DNA from: Bordetella parapertussis
GTDB taxonomy: Bacteria > Pseudomonadota > Gammaproteobacteria > Burkholderiales > SG8-41
DNA length: 43,415 nt
Assembly (NCBI GenBank): GCA_945870465.1
Contig: CAMBSS010000013.1
Location: 1 to 43,415, forward strand
Direction of reading: 5' to 3'
Shown here: piece after piece, positions 1 to 7,936 of the stretch
Layout of the letters: every line of letters starts with the position of its first letter
How positions within the stretch are numbered: the first letter of the stretch is position 1
Program-made: the position numbers and the translations under genes
The notes under the pieces: generated by a model
Seen by the model: only the letters and a program-made list of their open reading frames with translations
What the model was told of the DNA's origin: nothing
The model's database searches: none

Positions 1-632
1 GGCTTGGAACGAACCGCAGTCATGCCGCCTTTTACATTCGGTAGCGTAGATATCAGTTCAAGAAGATAGTTGGACTTGACCGCATAGTTCACGTTTTCTG
101 GGAGCGATCTACCGCTTTTAAGCATCGCTGCTGCGTTTAACTTGGCGGCGACAATTCCGATCACATTGCCCAGACTGGATATCAATGGGCCACCCGAATT
201 GCCGGGTTGCAATGCAACAGATATCTGATAATTATTTGGCTCATCACGAATACCGGTCAGGCTACTGATGACCCCTTCGGTATATTTTGGCTCAACACCC
301 TGCACATCAGTGTTGGGGAATCCCAGAGTGAAAACCTTGTCGCCACGGCGAACGTTTTGCGAAGTCTGCACTGGCAGGGCGCGAAAGGTGCCTTCAGCCT
401 TTAGGATGGCAAGGTCATTAGCCGTATCAACGCGCACAACTTCTGCCGGATACGTCTTCCCGTTAACCGTGCGTATAGCGACTTTCTTGGCGGCATCCAC
501 TACGTGCTGGTTAGTGACGAAATATCCGTCCGTCGTAATAAAGAATCCGCTACCAGTGACCTGCCCAAACGCCAGTCCTGCGCTCATCGCAGCGATAGCA
601 ACCCAGATTTGGCCCATTTTCTTTAACGACAT
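1..632 (-). CDS. Exported trypsin-like serine protease (partial, C-terminus outside window)
   Basis: The minus strand is open from an ATG at 632 to the window edge (210 codons), so the 3' end is missing. Residues 1-23 look like a Sec signal peptide with a plausible cut after AFG. The chymotrypsin-fold triad is visible: His43 in NQHVVDA, Asp73 in NDLAIL and Ser146 in GNSGGP. This matches S1C/HtrA-like exported proteases that act in the periplasm; whether a PDZ domain follows cannot be seen. A G-rich Shine-Dalgarno (GGGGAGTGG) lies just upstream of the ATG. The gene looks less GC-rich than the sox genes, and the eroded stretch beside it suggests it is not part of the sox operon. The catalytic family is certain from the motifs; the substrate is unknown. 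Confidence 0.85.
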   Translation of the reverse strand, partial: MSLKKMGQIWVAIAAMSAGLAFGQVTGSGFFITTDGYFVTNQHVVDAAKKVAIRTVNGKTYPAEVVRVDTANDLAILKAEGTFRALPVQTSQNVRRGDKVFTLGFPNTDVQGVEPKYTEGVISSLTGIRDEPNNYQISVALQPGNSGGPLISSLGNVIGIVAAKLNAAAMLKSGRSLPENVNYAVKSNYLLELISTLPNVKGGMTAVRSK

Positions 633-1183
633 CCTGCCACTCCCCTAACGCTTAGACTTGCGCCATTCCCAATGTGGCACTGGCTTGTCATCGTGCAACA
701 ACCGACGGCGCTCCCCTATTGTGCATCAGACGAGAACACTTTACCCCCCGTTCCGACCTCTGCGATTCCAGAAAATATATATACCCCCCCCGGTCAGGCG
801 ATTTGAAACAGAAGGGGGGGCCTTTCCTGAAGACAGGGTCTCTGGGAGCAGCGGATCGTTTGAGCAAAACAGAGCGAAGGGGTAGCCGGATGGAACCCAT
901 TTAAAAAACGGGGGGTGGGGTGCCGGTGGGGTGCGAGGTGCGGCGATTTGGCTTGGGTGGTGGCATGTGAACGATGCCGACGGCGTTGCGAGACGAACAA
1001 GGAGTCGCGGTAGGACAAAATTACTTTTCTAGTATGCGGAAGCATTGCACTTTGACCACATATTGGTATGATCATTTCGGGCAGATTTTCTGTCCCAATT
1101 TTGTCCAATTGAAACCCAAGGAATTCGGCTTTCTCTCAATTTCACGTTTCTTAGCTCCTTATTACAAGGCGCTTATTTATCGT
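633..1183. other. Gene-poor eroded stretch between protease and moaC remnant
   Basis: I see no convincing gene here. The stretch has several homopolymer tracts of C or G (about 743-748, 785-793, 813-820 and 909-925), the last arranged as G-runs that could form a quadruplex. It also has an AT-rich segment flanked by a 10-bp inverted repeat (1013-1106). The short open frames in it have no recognisable domain and lie on both strands over the same bases. It looks like a decayed junction, perhaps left by a past insertion or deletion. Confidence 0.5.
1013..1106. repeat. 94-bp AT-rich segment with 10-bp perfect terminal inverted repeats
   Basis: GGACAAAATT at 1013-1022 is the exact reverse complement of AATTTTGTCC at 1097-1106. 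The interior is AT-richer than its surroundings and carries no gene. The arrangement resembles a small non-autonomous element or a residual insertion-sequence end, but no target-site duplication is obvious, so the mobile-element reading is only inference. Confidence 0.35.
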
Positions 1184-1303
1184 CTGCTCACGATTTACGA
1201 CATGTGCAAAGCGGTCGACCGCGGCATGCGCATCGAAGAAATCTGCCTGCTGGAAAAAAAAGGCGGCAAGTCGGGGCACTGGGTGCGCAAGGCCCGCGCC
1301 TGA
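1184..1303 (+). pseudogene. moaC: 3' remnant of moaC (cyclic pyranopterin monophosphate synthase)
   Basis: Codons from 1184 to the TGA at 1301-1303 encode a stretch containing [14 protein letters not shown]-like [14 protein letters not shown] and a short tail. This matches the C-terminal ~40 residues of MoaC, the molybdenum-cofactor enzyme that is normally about 160 residues. The first three quarters of the protein are absent: upstream codons in the same frame show no MoaC similarity and run into AT-rich sequence. The fragment therefore cannot be a working MoaC and is a deletion or insertion relic. An open frame from 974 reads through the junction, but it has no good ribosome-binding site. 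Confidence 0.8.
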
Positions 1304-1448
1304 ATTGTCCAACCACGCAGCAGGCGGAATAGACAGCCCCGCCAAACTTGGCTAGCATGTGCGTCTGCTGACACGGCGCTGATCAAAATTCAGCACGGAT
1401 CGAAGCACCAATCGATCCGGATACGCACCGGCCTCCGAAGGAGAAAAG

Positions 1449-1916
1449 ATGCAACGATTACGCAGAACATTGCTCAAAGCGATTGGCGCCGCCGCGCCGC
1501 TCATGCTTGCCGCTGGCGCGGGCCTGCTCAGAACGGGCAACGCGCTCGCCGCGGTCTGGAACAAGGCCGGGTTTGAATCCAAAGCCGTCGCTGATGCGCT
1601 GAAAAGTCTCGGCGCGACGAACCTGATCGAAAGCAAAGACATCATCATCACCGCTCCGGACATCGCTGAAAACGGCGCCGTGGTGCCGGTCGCGGTGACC
1701 AGCAAAATACCCAACACCCAGAGCATTTCGATACTCGCCGAAAAAAACCCGTTCCCGCTGAGTTCGACCCATGACGTGGCGAACGGCGGCGAAGGCTACG
1801 TTTCCGCGCGGCTCAAAATGGGGGAAACGTCGAACGTGCGCGCCGTGGTCAGGGCGGACGGTAAATTCTACACTGCGGTCAAAGAGGTCAAAATCACCAT
1901 CGGCGGCTGCGGTTAA
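1449..1916 (+). CDS. soxY: SoxY, thiosulfate-oxidation sulfur carrier subunit
   Basis: This 155-residue protein begins with a twin-arginine type signal (RLRRTLLK at residues 3-10, then a hydrophobic stretch to about 35), consistent with periplasmic export of a folded carrier. The C-terminus is IGGCG, the swinging-arm motif whose cysteine (Cys154) carries the sulfur intermediate; many SoxY end GGCGG, so this one is a residue shorter. SoxY forms the carrier with SoxZ, encoded next. A strong Shine-Dalgarno (GAAGGAGA) precedes the ATG. It is the first gene of the soxYZAXB run, so the operon promoter should lie in 1304-1448, but I cannot pick one there. Confidence 0.95.
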   Translation: MQRLRRTLLKAIGAAAPLMLAAGAGLLRTGNALAAVWNKAGFESKAVADALKSLGATNLIESKDIIITAPDIAENGAVVPVAVTSKIPNTQSISILAEKNPFPLSSTHDVANGGEGYVSARLKMGETSNVRAVVRADGKFYTAVKEVKITIGGCG

Positions 1917-1976
1917 CCGGCCGCCGCTGCGCGCCGCTACCACCGCATCTGAACGCGTAGAAAAGGACACCCGTAT

Positions 1977-2297
1977 ATGGCCGAACCCATGAAAATTCGC
2001 GCGACGCTGCAGGGCGACGTCGCCGACGTGCGCATCCTGATCCAGCACCCGATGGAAACCGGGCAGCGCAAGGACGCCAAAGGTGAAATCGTGCCGATGC
2101 ACTTCATCCAGAGCGTCGTGGTTACCCACAACGGCAAGACCGTGCTCGACGCGCAATGGAGTCAGGGCATTTCACGCAATCCGTTTCTCGGCCTGCGGGT
2201 AAAAGGCGCCAAGGCCGGTGACAAGATCATCGTCACGTGGGCCGACAACAAAGGCGACAAGCGCACCGACGAAGTCGCCGTGGCGGCGCCGTCATAG
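1977..2297 (+). CDS. soxZ: SoxZ, thiosulfate-oxidation carrier partner
   Basis: This 106-residue protein has the whole-domain SoxZ pattern: the start (MAEPMKIRATL), a central PMHFIQ segment, and SQGISRNPFLGLRVKGAKAGD followed by a VTW-type strand. There is no signal peptide, as usual: SoxZ is exported as a complex with Tat-targeted SoxY. It lies 60 nt after soxY with an AAAGGA ribosome-binding site. SoxYZ carries the growing sulfur chain on the SoxY cysteine while SoxXA loads it and SoxB releases sulfate. Length and order are typical. Confidence 0.95.
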   Translation: MAEPMKIRATLQGDVADVRILIQHPMETGQRKDAKGEIVPMHFIQSVVVTHNGKTVLDAQWSQGISRNPFLGLRVKGAKAGDKIIVTWADNKGDKRTDEVAVAAPS

Positions 2298-2349
2298 GCA
2301 CGGCAGCGGGCGCGCGCCGCCAATCATAAAAATACCCGGGGAGGTCATC

Positions 2350-3159
2350 ATGTCTGAAATTCGCAGCAGCATTGCCGCGATTGCCCTCTCGTGCGTGAGC
2401 GCGCTGGTATTCGCGCAAGGCAGCGCCGGCGACCCGCTGGCGGTCGGCCGCCAGATGCTGGCCGAGGACAATCCCGGCGAGTTATGGATCGAGCGCGGGA
2501 AAACGCTGTTCCACGAAAAACGCGGCCCCAGGAACGCGTCGTTGGAGCAGTGCGATTTCGGCATGGGCCCGGGCAAGCTCGAAGGCGCAACCACCCGGCT
2601 GCCGCGCTACTTCCCCGACACCGACAAGGTGCAGGACCTGGAGTCGAGGTTGCTCACCTGCATGGTTCAATTGCAAGGGTTCAAACGCGAAGACATCGTC
2701 AGGCGGGCGATCAGCCCCGCGGGTAGCAGCGGCTCCGATGTGGAGGCCCTGGCGCTTTACATCACGTCCCGGTCGAACGGGATGAAGATGAACGTCGCGC
2801 TCAGCCATCAGAAAGAAAAGGACATGTACAAGGCCGGCGAGTACCTGTTCTACCGGCGCAGCGGTCAGACGGACTTCGCGTGTATTCAGTGCCACGGCGA
2901 ATCCGACAAGCGCATACGCCTGCAGGACCTCGTGAATATGACCGACAAGAAGCAAATACAGGGGACCGTCTCGACCTTCCCCGCATATCGCGGCGCCCAT
3001 TTCGTGGTCCGCACCATGCAGTGGCGGCTCTACGACTGCTTCTGGCAGATGCGGCTACCCGAATTAACTTATACGTCTGATACGTCAATCGCATTGACGT
3101 CGTATCTCCACTATCGAGGCAACGGAGCCGTGATCCAGGTACCCGGATTCAAGCGTTGA
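2350..3159 (+). CDS. soxA: SoxA, c-type cytochrome subunit of SoxXA (mono-heme type)
   Basis: I use the ATG at 2350, preceded by GGGGAGGTC; it gives a 269-residue protein with a Sec signal (residues 1-22, ending FAQ). One heme motif is present, CIQCH at 178-182. The site of a first heme in diheme SoxA is replaced by two lone cysteines, Cys68 and Cys104, which in single-heme SoxA proteins form a disulfide. Cys230 in RLYDCFWQMR is the conserved active-site cysteine that ligates the catalytic heme and takes up the persulfide. SoxA with SoxX couples thiosulfate oxidatively to the SoxY cysteine in the periplasm. An open frame extends upstream over soxZ, but without a ribosome-binding site. Confidence 0.93.
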   Translation: MSEIRSSIAAIALSCVSALVFAQGSAGDPLAVGRQMLAEDNPGELWIERGKTLFHEKRGPRNASLEQCDFGMGPGKLEGATTRLPRYFPDTDKVQDLESRLLTCMVQLQGFKREDIVRRAISPAGSSGSDVEALALYITSRSNGMKMNVALSHQKEKDMYKAGEYLFYRRSGQTDFACIQCHGESDKRIRLQDLVNMTDKKQIQGTVSTFPAYRGAHFVVRTMQWRLYDCFWQMRLPELTYTSDTSIALTSYLHYRGNGAVIQVPGFKR

Positions 3160-3174
3160 GAAAGAGAGGGCTCT

Positions 3175-3810
3175 ATGAGAAAAGCATGGTTGAGATGGAC
3201 GCTGTTAAGCGCCCCGGCGTTGATTGCCGCGGGCTGTGCGACTTATCCCGATCAGGCAACCACGCGCCAGTTTGCGGAGAAAATGGTGAGCGAAGATTTT
3301 TCCGCGCCGACGCCGGCCTTGCTCAAGCGCCTCGCGCAGGACAAATCGCAGCAGCTATGCAGCAAGATCGGGGGAGCGGCGCTGACGCCCGCGGAAACCG
3401 ACGAAGTGCTCAAGCTGGCGCGCGCCTCGATCAAGTACCCGGCATCCGGAAAACTCATGGGCGATTGGAAAGCCGGCGACAGGCTCGCGCATGACGGCGC
3501 CGGCGACCGTATCCAGGGCGGAAAGATCGAGCAGCGCAAGGAAAACGGCGGGCTTTGCCAGAACTGCCACGCCCTCGCGCCTGGCGAGATAAACGTCGGC
3601 AATGTCGGGCCGAGCCTGACCGGCTACGGGCAGCGCGGCAATTCGGAGGCGATCGTCAAATACACCTACGAGAAGATCTACAACGCGTGGGCCTACTTCC
3701 CGTGCTCCAACATGCCGCGCCTCGGCGCCACCGGCCACCTCACGCCGGAACAGGTCGCCGACATGGTCGCGTATCTGATCGATCCGCAGTCTGCGGTCAA
3801 CCGCAAGTAA
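3175..3810 (+). CDS. soxX: SoxX, c-type cytochrome subunit of SoxXA (predicted lipoprotein)
   Basis: This 211-residue protein starts with a lipoprotein signal; the lipobox is IAAGC with Cys21, so it is probably membrane anchored. A single heme motif CQNCH is at 128-132, and Met180 in PCSNMPRLG is the likely axial ligand. About 100 residues precede the heme domain, longer than the minimal SoxX. Two further cysteines (Cys62 and Cys177) could pair. It lies 15 nt after soxA with an AGAGAGGG ribosome-binding site. It accepts electrons from the SoxA reaction and passes them to a respiratory cytochrome. Confidence 0.92.
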   Translation: MRKAWLRWTLLSAPALIAAGCATYPDQATTRQFAEKMVSEDFSAPTPALLKRLAQDKSQQLCSKIGGAALTPAETDEVLKLARASIKYPASGKLMGDWKAGDRLAHDGAGDRIQGGKIEQRKENGGLCQNCHALAPGEINVGNVGPSLTGYGQRGNSEAIVKYTYEKIYNAWAYFPCSNMPRLGATGHLTPEQVADMVAYLIDPQSAVNRK

Positions 3811-3835
3811 CCGCGCGGGACAGGCCGTAAACCAT

Positions 3836-3853
3836 GCCTGGAGCGATCCAGGC
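3836..3853 (+). terminator. Stem-loop between soxX and soxB (possible attenuator)
   Basis: GCCTGG (3836-3841) pairs with CCAGGC (3848-3853) across a 6-nt loop. It is followed by CTGTTCTTTATC, a weak T-rich tail. It sits 26 nt after the soxX stop and 24 nt before soxB. It could lower soxB transcription relative to the upstream genes or stabilise the upstream mRNA. The tail is too poor to call a strong terminator. Confidence 0.4.
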
Positions 3854-3876
3854 CTGTTCTTTATCGGAGAATACCG

Positions 3877-5592
3877 ATGTCAATGACACGGCGCGAATTC
3901 CTGCATACGCTCGCGGTGGCGGCGGCGGCCGGCTTTCCGCTCGGCGACCACGCGCGCGCCACCACCGCGATCAACGGTTTTTACGATCTGCACAGTTTCG
4001 GCAACAACGTGACGCTGATGCATTTCACCGACTGCCACGCGCAGTTGCTGCCGAGCCACTTTCGAGAACCCAGCGTCAACATCGGCATCGCCGGCATGGC
4101 CGGCAAGCCGCCGCATATCGTCGGCGAGGCATTGCTCAAACAATTCCGCATCAGCCCCAACACCCGCCTCGCGCACGCGTTTACGCACCTCGAATACGAA
4201 CACGGCGCGCGGACTTTCGGCAAGGTCGGCGGCTTCGCCCACCTCGCCACTCTCGTGAAACGGGTGCGTGCACAACGTCCGGGCGCGCTGCTGCTTGACG
4301 GCGGCGACACCTGGCAAGGCTCGGCGACCGCGCTGTGGACACGCGGCGAGGACATGGTGCAGGCGGCGAAGCTGCTCGGCGTCGATATCATGACCGGACA
4401 CTGGGAATTCACGCTGGGCTCCGCGCGCGTCAAGGAGCTGGTCGATACGCAGCTGAAAGGCCGTATCGAGTTTCTGGCGCAGAACGTGGCCACCACCGAT
4501 TTTGGCGACCCGGTTTTCACGCCGTGGGTCATGCGCGAGATCAACGGCGTACCGGTCGCCATCATCGGCCAGGCATTCCCGTACACGCCGATCGCCCATC
4601 CGCGCCACCTGATGGCCGACTGGACCTTCGGCATTCAGGAAGAAAAACTGCAGAAAACCGTCGATGCGGCCATCGCCAAGGGCGCGCATGCCGTGATCCT
4701 GCTGTCGCATAACGGCATGGACGTGGATCTCAAGCTCGCGGGACGCGTCTCCGGCATCGACGTAATACTCGGCGGGCATACGCACGATGCGGTGCCCGAT
4801 CCTGTTGCCGTCAAAAACCGCGGCGGCACGACCCTGGTGACGAATGCCGGCAGCAACGGGAAATTTCTCGCGGTGCTCGACCTCGACATCAGAAACAAGG
4901 AAGTCAAAGGCTATCAGTACCGCCTGCTGCCGGTCTTTTCGCTGATGCTGGAGGCGGACAAGGACATGTCCCGGCTGATAGCCCGGGTGCGCGCGCCGTA
5001 CGAAGCGCGGCTGGGCGAACAACTTGCGGTCAGCGAAGGCCTGCTCTACCGGCGCGGCAATTTCAACGGCACGTTCGACCAGATCATACTCGACGCATTG
5101 ATGGAAGTGAGCGGCGCCGAGATCGCCCTGTCGCCTGGGTTCCGCTGGGGCACCGCGGTGCTGCCCAACGAGCCGATCACGTTCGAGCACGTCATGGACC
5201 AGACTGCGATAACCTATCCGCACTCGACCCTGACCGAAATGAGCGGGGAAACGCTCAAGACCATACTCGAGGACGTGTGCGACAACCTGTTCAACCCGGA
5301 CCCCTATCTGCAGCAAGGCGGCGACATGGTGCGCGTGGGCGGCCTGCAATACGCTTGCGATCCGACGCGCGCCATCGGCAGCCGCATCAGCGGCATGATG
5401 CTCAACGACAAGCCGATCGAGGCGGACAGGAAATACAAGGTCGCGGGCTGGGCGCCGGTGGCCGAAGGCGCCGGCGGGCGGCCCATCTGGGAAATCGTTG
5501 CCAGCTATCTGCGCAACAAACAGGTCATACGCCCGCCGCAGCTCAATTCGCCCCGCCTGTCCGGCGTCAGCGGCAACCCGGGCATCGCCTGA
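3877..5592 (+). CDS. soxB: SoxB, dimanganese sulfate thiohydrolase
   Basis: This 571-residue protein belongs to the 5'-nucleotidase/metallophosphoesterase superfamily. It starts with a Tat signal (TRREFLHTLA at 4-13). Metal-site motifs appear in order: DCHAQ at 52-56, GGDTWQGS at 142-149, the SoxB-specific GHWEFT at 174-179 (GNHEFD in nucleotidases), and GGHTHD further on. SoxB hydrolyses the terminal sulfone from the SoxY-bound intermediate and releases sulfate in the periplasm. A CGGAGAAT ribosome-binding site precedes the ATG. It is the last sox gene here; no soxCD, soxV, soxW or soxR follows. Confidence 0.96.
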   Translation: MSMTRREFLHTLAVAAAAGFPLGDHARATTAINGFYDLHSFGNNVTLMHFTDCHAQLLPSHFREPSVNIGIAGMAGKPPHIVGEALLKQFRISPNTRLAHAFTHLEYEHGARTFGKVGGFAHLATLVKRVRAQRPGALLLDGGDTWQGSATALWTRGEDMVQAAKLLGVDIMTGHWEFTLGSARVKELVDTQLKGRIEFLAQNVATTDFGDPVFTPWVMREINGVPVAIIGQAFPYTPIAHPRHLMADWTFGIQEEKLQKTVDAAIAKGAHAVILLSHNGMDVDLKLAGRVSGIDVILGGHTHDAVPDPVAVKNRGGTTLVTNAGSNGKFLAVLDLDIRNKEVKGYQYRLLPVFSLMLEADKDMSRLIARVRAPYEARLGEQLAVSEGLLYRRGNFNGTFDQIILDALMEVSGAEIALSPGFRWGTAVLPNEPITFEHVMDQTAITYPHSTLTEMSGETLKTILEDVCDNLFNPDPYLQQGGDMVRVGGLQYACDPTRAIGSRISGMMLNDKPIEADRKYKVAGWAPVAEGAGGRPIWEIVASYLRNKQVIRPPQLNSPRLSGVSGNPGIA

Positions 5593-5623
5593 TCCTGCGA
5601 GTGGAATATTTCGCGACCCCGCG

Positions 5624-6712
5624 ATGAGCACCACACCGGCCGCGCAACAGTTGCAGCAAGTCCTTGAAAGGTTTCACGCCGGGGACTTCGATGTCGCCGC
5701 CACCCTGCTCGACCGCCTATTGAGCGGATCCGCGGATCACCCCGACCTGCTGCATCTTGGCGCGATGATTTCGCTGCGCCGGCAGCGTTTCGACCTCGCC
5801 GAAAACTTCGCCCTGCGCGCGACAGGCACGCAGCCCGACAACGCCGCGTTCCGCTACACCCGCGCGCAGGCGCTGTCGGCTTTGCAACGCGACGACGAGG
5901 CGCTTGCCGAGTTGCGCCACGCCTTGCGGCTCGACCCTGGCATGCACAAGGCGCATGTGCGCCTGTGGGAAATCCGCTCCGCGCGCGAAGGCTTCGCCGG
6001 GCTGACTGGCCTGCTCAAGCAAAGGCTCTCGCTGCTCGATACGCGACGCCCCGCCCAACCGGCGGCAACCAGGGTACGCATTCCCGATACCACGCTGTGC
6101 TGCATCGACTGCAGCAATCACGTGCCGGCAATCCGCGCGCTGCAACTGAGCACGGCGGGCTGCGAATTTCCGCGCGTGCTGTTTTTCAGCGATCGCGATT
6201 TCGATCTCAAACCGATAGAAACCGTGCGCATCGAGCCGATACGCTCGCTGCAGGATTACTCGAAATTCGTGATGAAGGACCTGCTGCGCCATATCGACAC
6301 CGAGTACGTTCTGATCATTCAATGGGACGGCTACGTCGTGAACCCGGCGCTCTGGTCCGATCAATTCCTGCTGTACGATTACGTCGGCGCGCGCTGGCCG
6401 CACGAGCTGCTCAACATTCCCGCCGCGCATGCCGTCGGCAACGGCGGATTTTCGCTGCGTTCGAGGACGCTGTTGGAAGCCCTGCAGGATCCGCAAATCG
6501 TGGCCTCGCATCCGGAAGACACGGCGATTTGCCGGACCCACCGCGAATACCTGGAAAGAGAGCATGGGATCGCTTTTGCGCCAGCCACTGTTGCCGACCA
6601 GTTTTCGTTCGAGCACGTCGAGCCGCGCGGACCAAGCTTCGGCTTTCACGGTCAGATCAATATCACACGGTTTGTCGACGACAAGGCAATCCGCATGCTC
6701 GAGCTACGATAG
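5624..6712 (+). CDS. TPR protein with C-terminal DUF5672 domain (putative glycosyltransferase-like)
   Basis: The ATG at 5624 gives 362 residues; an open frame continues upstream but overlaps soxB out of frame. The first ~150 residues are TPR-like helical repeats (for example the PDNAAFRYTRAQALS segment). Residues ~160-360 match the DUF5672 pattern: YSKFVMKDLL, VLIIQWDGYVVNP, LYDYVGARWPHE and VGNGGFSLRSR. DUF5672 proteins are often found in polysaccharide and glycosylation loci and are thought to be glycosyltransferase-like, but the reaction is unproven. It lies 31 nt after soxB on the same strand, so it may be read through, yet its content ties it to the TPR-glycosyltransferase island that follows. 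It is convergent with the pilin genes. Confidence 0.8.
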   Translation: MSTTPAAQQLQQVLERFHAGDFDVAATLLDRLLSGSADHPDLLHLGAMISLRRQRFDLAENFALRATGTQPDNAAFRYTRAQALSALQRDDEALAELRHALRLDPGMHKAHVRLWEIRSAREGFAGLTGLLKQRLSLLDTRRPAQPAATRVRIPDTTLCCIDCSNHVPAIRALQLSTAGCEFPRVLFFSDRDFDLKPIETVRIEPIRSLQDYSKFVMKDLLRHIDTEYVLIIQWDGYVVNPALWSDQFLLYDYVGARWPHELLNIPAAHAVGNGGFSLRSRTLLEALQDPQIVASHPEDTAICRTHREYLEREHGIAFAPATVADQFSFEHVEPRGPSFGFHGQINITRFVDDKAIRMLELR

Positions 6713-6747
6713 GCGGAAATCCTGCGGCGTGAATGAAGACGCGCGCC

Positions 6748-7164
6748 TTAATGGCGGCATTCGGCGGGCAGATATTTCCACGTTGTGGTGTTGCCGCCGC
6801 TGGTGCACGCCCAGACGAGGCGTCCGCCGTTCAACGACGGGCTGAGAACAACCGTGACGTCGGTGCCGATGGAGACGGCGCTTCCGAACACCGCGACGGT
6901 TCCCGTATCGGATATCGAACCGCCGGACACACGGCCGCCGGAGGCGACGGTCAGCCCCATTCCCGCGCTCGACATGGTGCCGTCGGATTGGATTTTTTCA
7001 GCGATCCCTACGCGAAAACTGCTTGCCGTAAGCATCAGTTCCGACACTTTGGCGCGTATCGTATAAGTGTTATGGGCCGGCAGCGCCACGGCCGCCAGAA
7101 TGCCGATGATCGCGACTACGATCATCAGTTCGATCAGGGTAAAACCTCGACTGAGTGTTTTCAC
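6748..7164 (-). CDS. pilA: Type IV pilin, PilA-like (copy without own promoter or Shine-Dalgarno)
   Basis: This 138-residue prepilin has a class IVa leader: [24 protein letters not shown] with Gly7 before the cleavage site and Glu at mature position 5. A C-terminal cysteine pair (WACTS... and AECRH) forms the D-loop. The frame opens with GTG at 7164; the adjacent ATG at 7166 is out of frame. No Shine-Dalgarno or sigma-54 site precedes it, in contrast with the two sister copies. It lies downstream of the terminator of copy b. It differs from b and c in many residues, and its segment before the cysteine loop ends [13 protein letters not shown]. It may be read through weakly, or be a silent donor copy. 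Confidence 0.85.
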   Translation of the reverse strand: MKTLSRGFTLIELMIVVAIIGILAAVALPAHNTYTIRAKVSELMLTASSFRVGIAEKIQSDGTMSSAGMGLTVASGGRVSGGSISDTGTVAVFGSAVSIGTDVTVVLSPSLNGGRLVWACTSGGNTTTWKYLPAECRH

Positions 7165-7249
7165 ATTGGCTAACCCAGCGCTGCGCTAACCAATTAGCGT
7201 GCAAATTCCCAAGTACGGCGCAATCGAATTGCGGTCAAACCGTGGTCCC

Positions 7250-7282
7250 AAAACAACAGCCCCTCGCAAGGAGGGGCTGTTG
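7250..7282 (-). terminator. Intrinsic terminator of pilin b
   Basis: CAACAGCCCCTC (7254-7265) pairs perfectly with GAGGGGCTGTTG (7271-7282) around a 5-nt loop. On the minus strand the stem is followed by TTTT. It lies 43 nt beyond the pilin b stop and separates pilin b from pilin a. The same element recurs after pilin c. Confidence 0.85.
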
Positions 7283-7325
7283 ATTGGAGCCAAAACCCTG
7301 CGTTAAAAATCCCGCAGGTTCAAAC

Positions 7326-7745
7326 TTAGTGACGGCATTCCGCCGCCACGTATTTCCATGAACTCGTAATACCCTGGGTCGAGCATTCCCACGCGATACG
7401 GCCACCGGCGCCCATCGAAGGACGCAGTTGAACCGTAACGTCGGTACCAATAGTGGATGCGCTGCCGATAACTATGATGGTGCCGGCATCGGTAACGCTG
7501 CCGCCGGCGACGCGTCCGCCGCTGTTGACGGTCAGACCAATCCCGGAGCTTGTCATGGTGCCGTCTGACGCAGATTTCTCTGCAACAGTGGTTTTGTAGC
7601 CGCTAGCCGTTAGTACGATTTCCGACACTTTGGCACGAATCGTGTAGTCCTGATACGCGGGCAGCGCAACTGCCGCCAGAATACCGATAATCGCAACGAC
7701 GATCATCAGTTCGATCAGGGTAAAGCCCCGTTGAATACGCTTCAT
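7326..7745 (-). CDS. pilA: Type IV pilin, PilA-like (copy b)
   Basis: This 139-residue prepilin has a short leader MKRIQRG, then [19 protein letters not shown], the hydrophobic assembly helix with N-methylation Phe and Glu5. The globular part is rich in Ser, Thr and Gly and ends with a cysteine pair (WECST... AECRH). The start ATG at 7745 has the Shine-Dalgarno AAGGGGAT. A sigma-54 type promoter lies at 7812-7826 and a terminator at 7250-7282, so this copy has a complete expression unit. It is the near twin of copy c; differences cluster in the globular domain. Expected role: major subunit of a type IVa pilus, processed by PilD (not in the window). Confidence 0.93.
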   Translation of the reverse strand: MKRIQRGFTLIELMIVVAIIGILAAVALPAYQDYTIRAKVSEIVLTASGYKTTVAEKSASDGTMTSSGIGLTVNSGGRVAGGSVTDAGTIIVIGSASTIGTDVTVQLRPSMGAGGRIAWECSTQGITSSWKYVAAECRH

Positions 7746-7811
7746 TCAGATCCCCTTAAATTGTTATAAACGCCAAATACATGAAATGTATTACTGGCCC
7801 AAGCGCTATAA

Positions 7812-7826
7812 GCAAACTCCATACCA
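7812..7826 (-). promoter_or_regulatory. Sigma-54 (-24/-12) promoter of pilin b
   Basis: On the minus strand the site reads TGGTATGGAGTTTGC. It has GG and GC 10 nt apart and agrees with the TGGCACG-N4-TTGC consensus at TGG, A, G and TTGC. Transcription would start near 7800, giving a leader of about 55 nt before the ATG. pilA genes are commonly RpoN/PilR dependent. The same motif stands at the equivalent place before copy c. Confidence 0.75.
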
Positions 7827-7936
7827 GTGCGCTTTTGCGGTTATCCACATACTTGCGTCAGGCCGCCGGTTAGGCAGCCAAATTTCAGAGGATCGGTAAA
7901 TTTGAAGCTTTGCTGCCACTAAAATCCAAAGTATTT

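Noticed and set aside
669..695. TGGCAC followed by TTGT on the plus strand, resembling a sigma-54 site
   Set aside because: Spacing between the GG and GC elements is wrong and the second half lacks GC.
3880..5634. Long minus-strand open frame of 584 codons opposite soxB
   Set aside because: It is the antisense shadow of soxB in GC-rich DNA; it has no domain pattern or ribosome-binding site and low-complexity composition.
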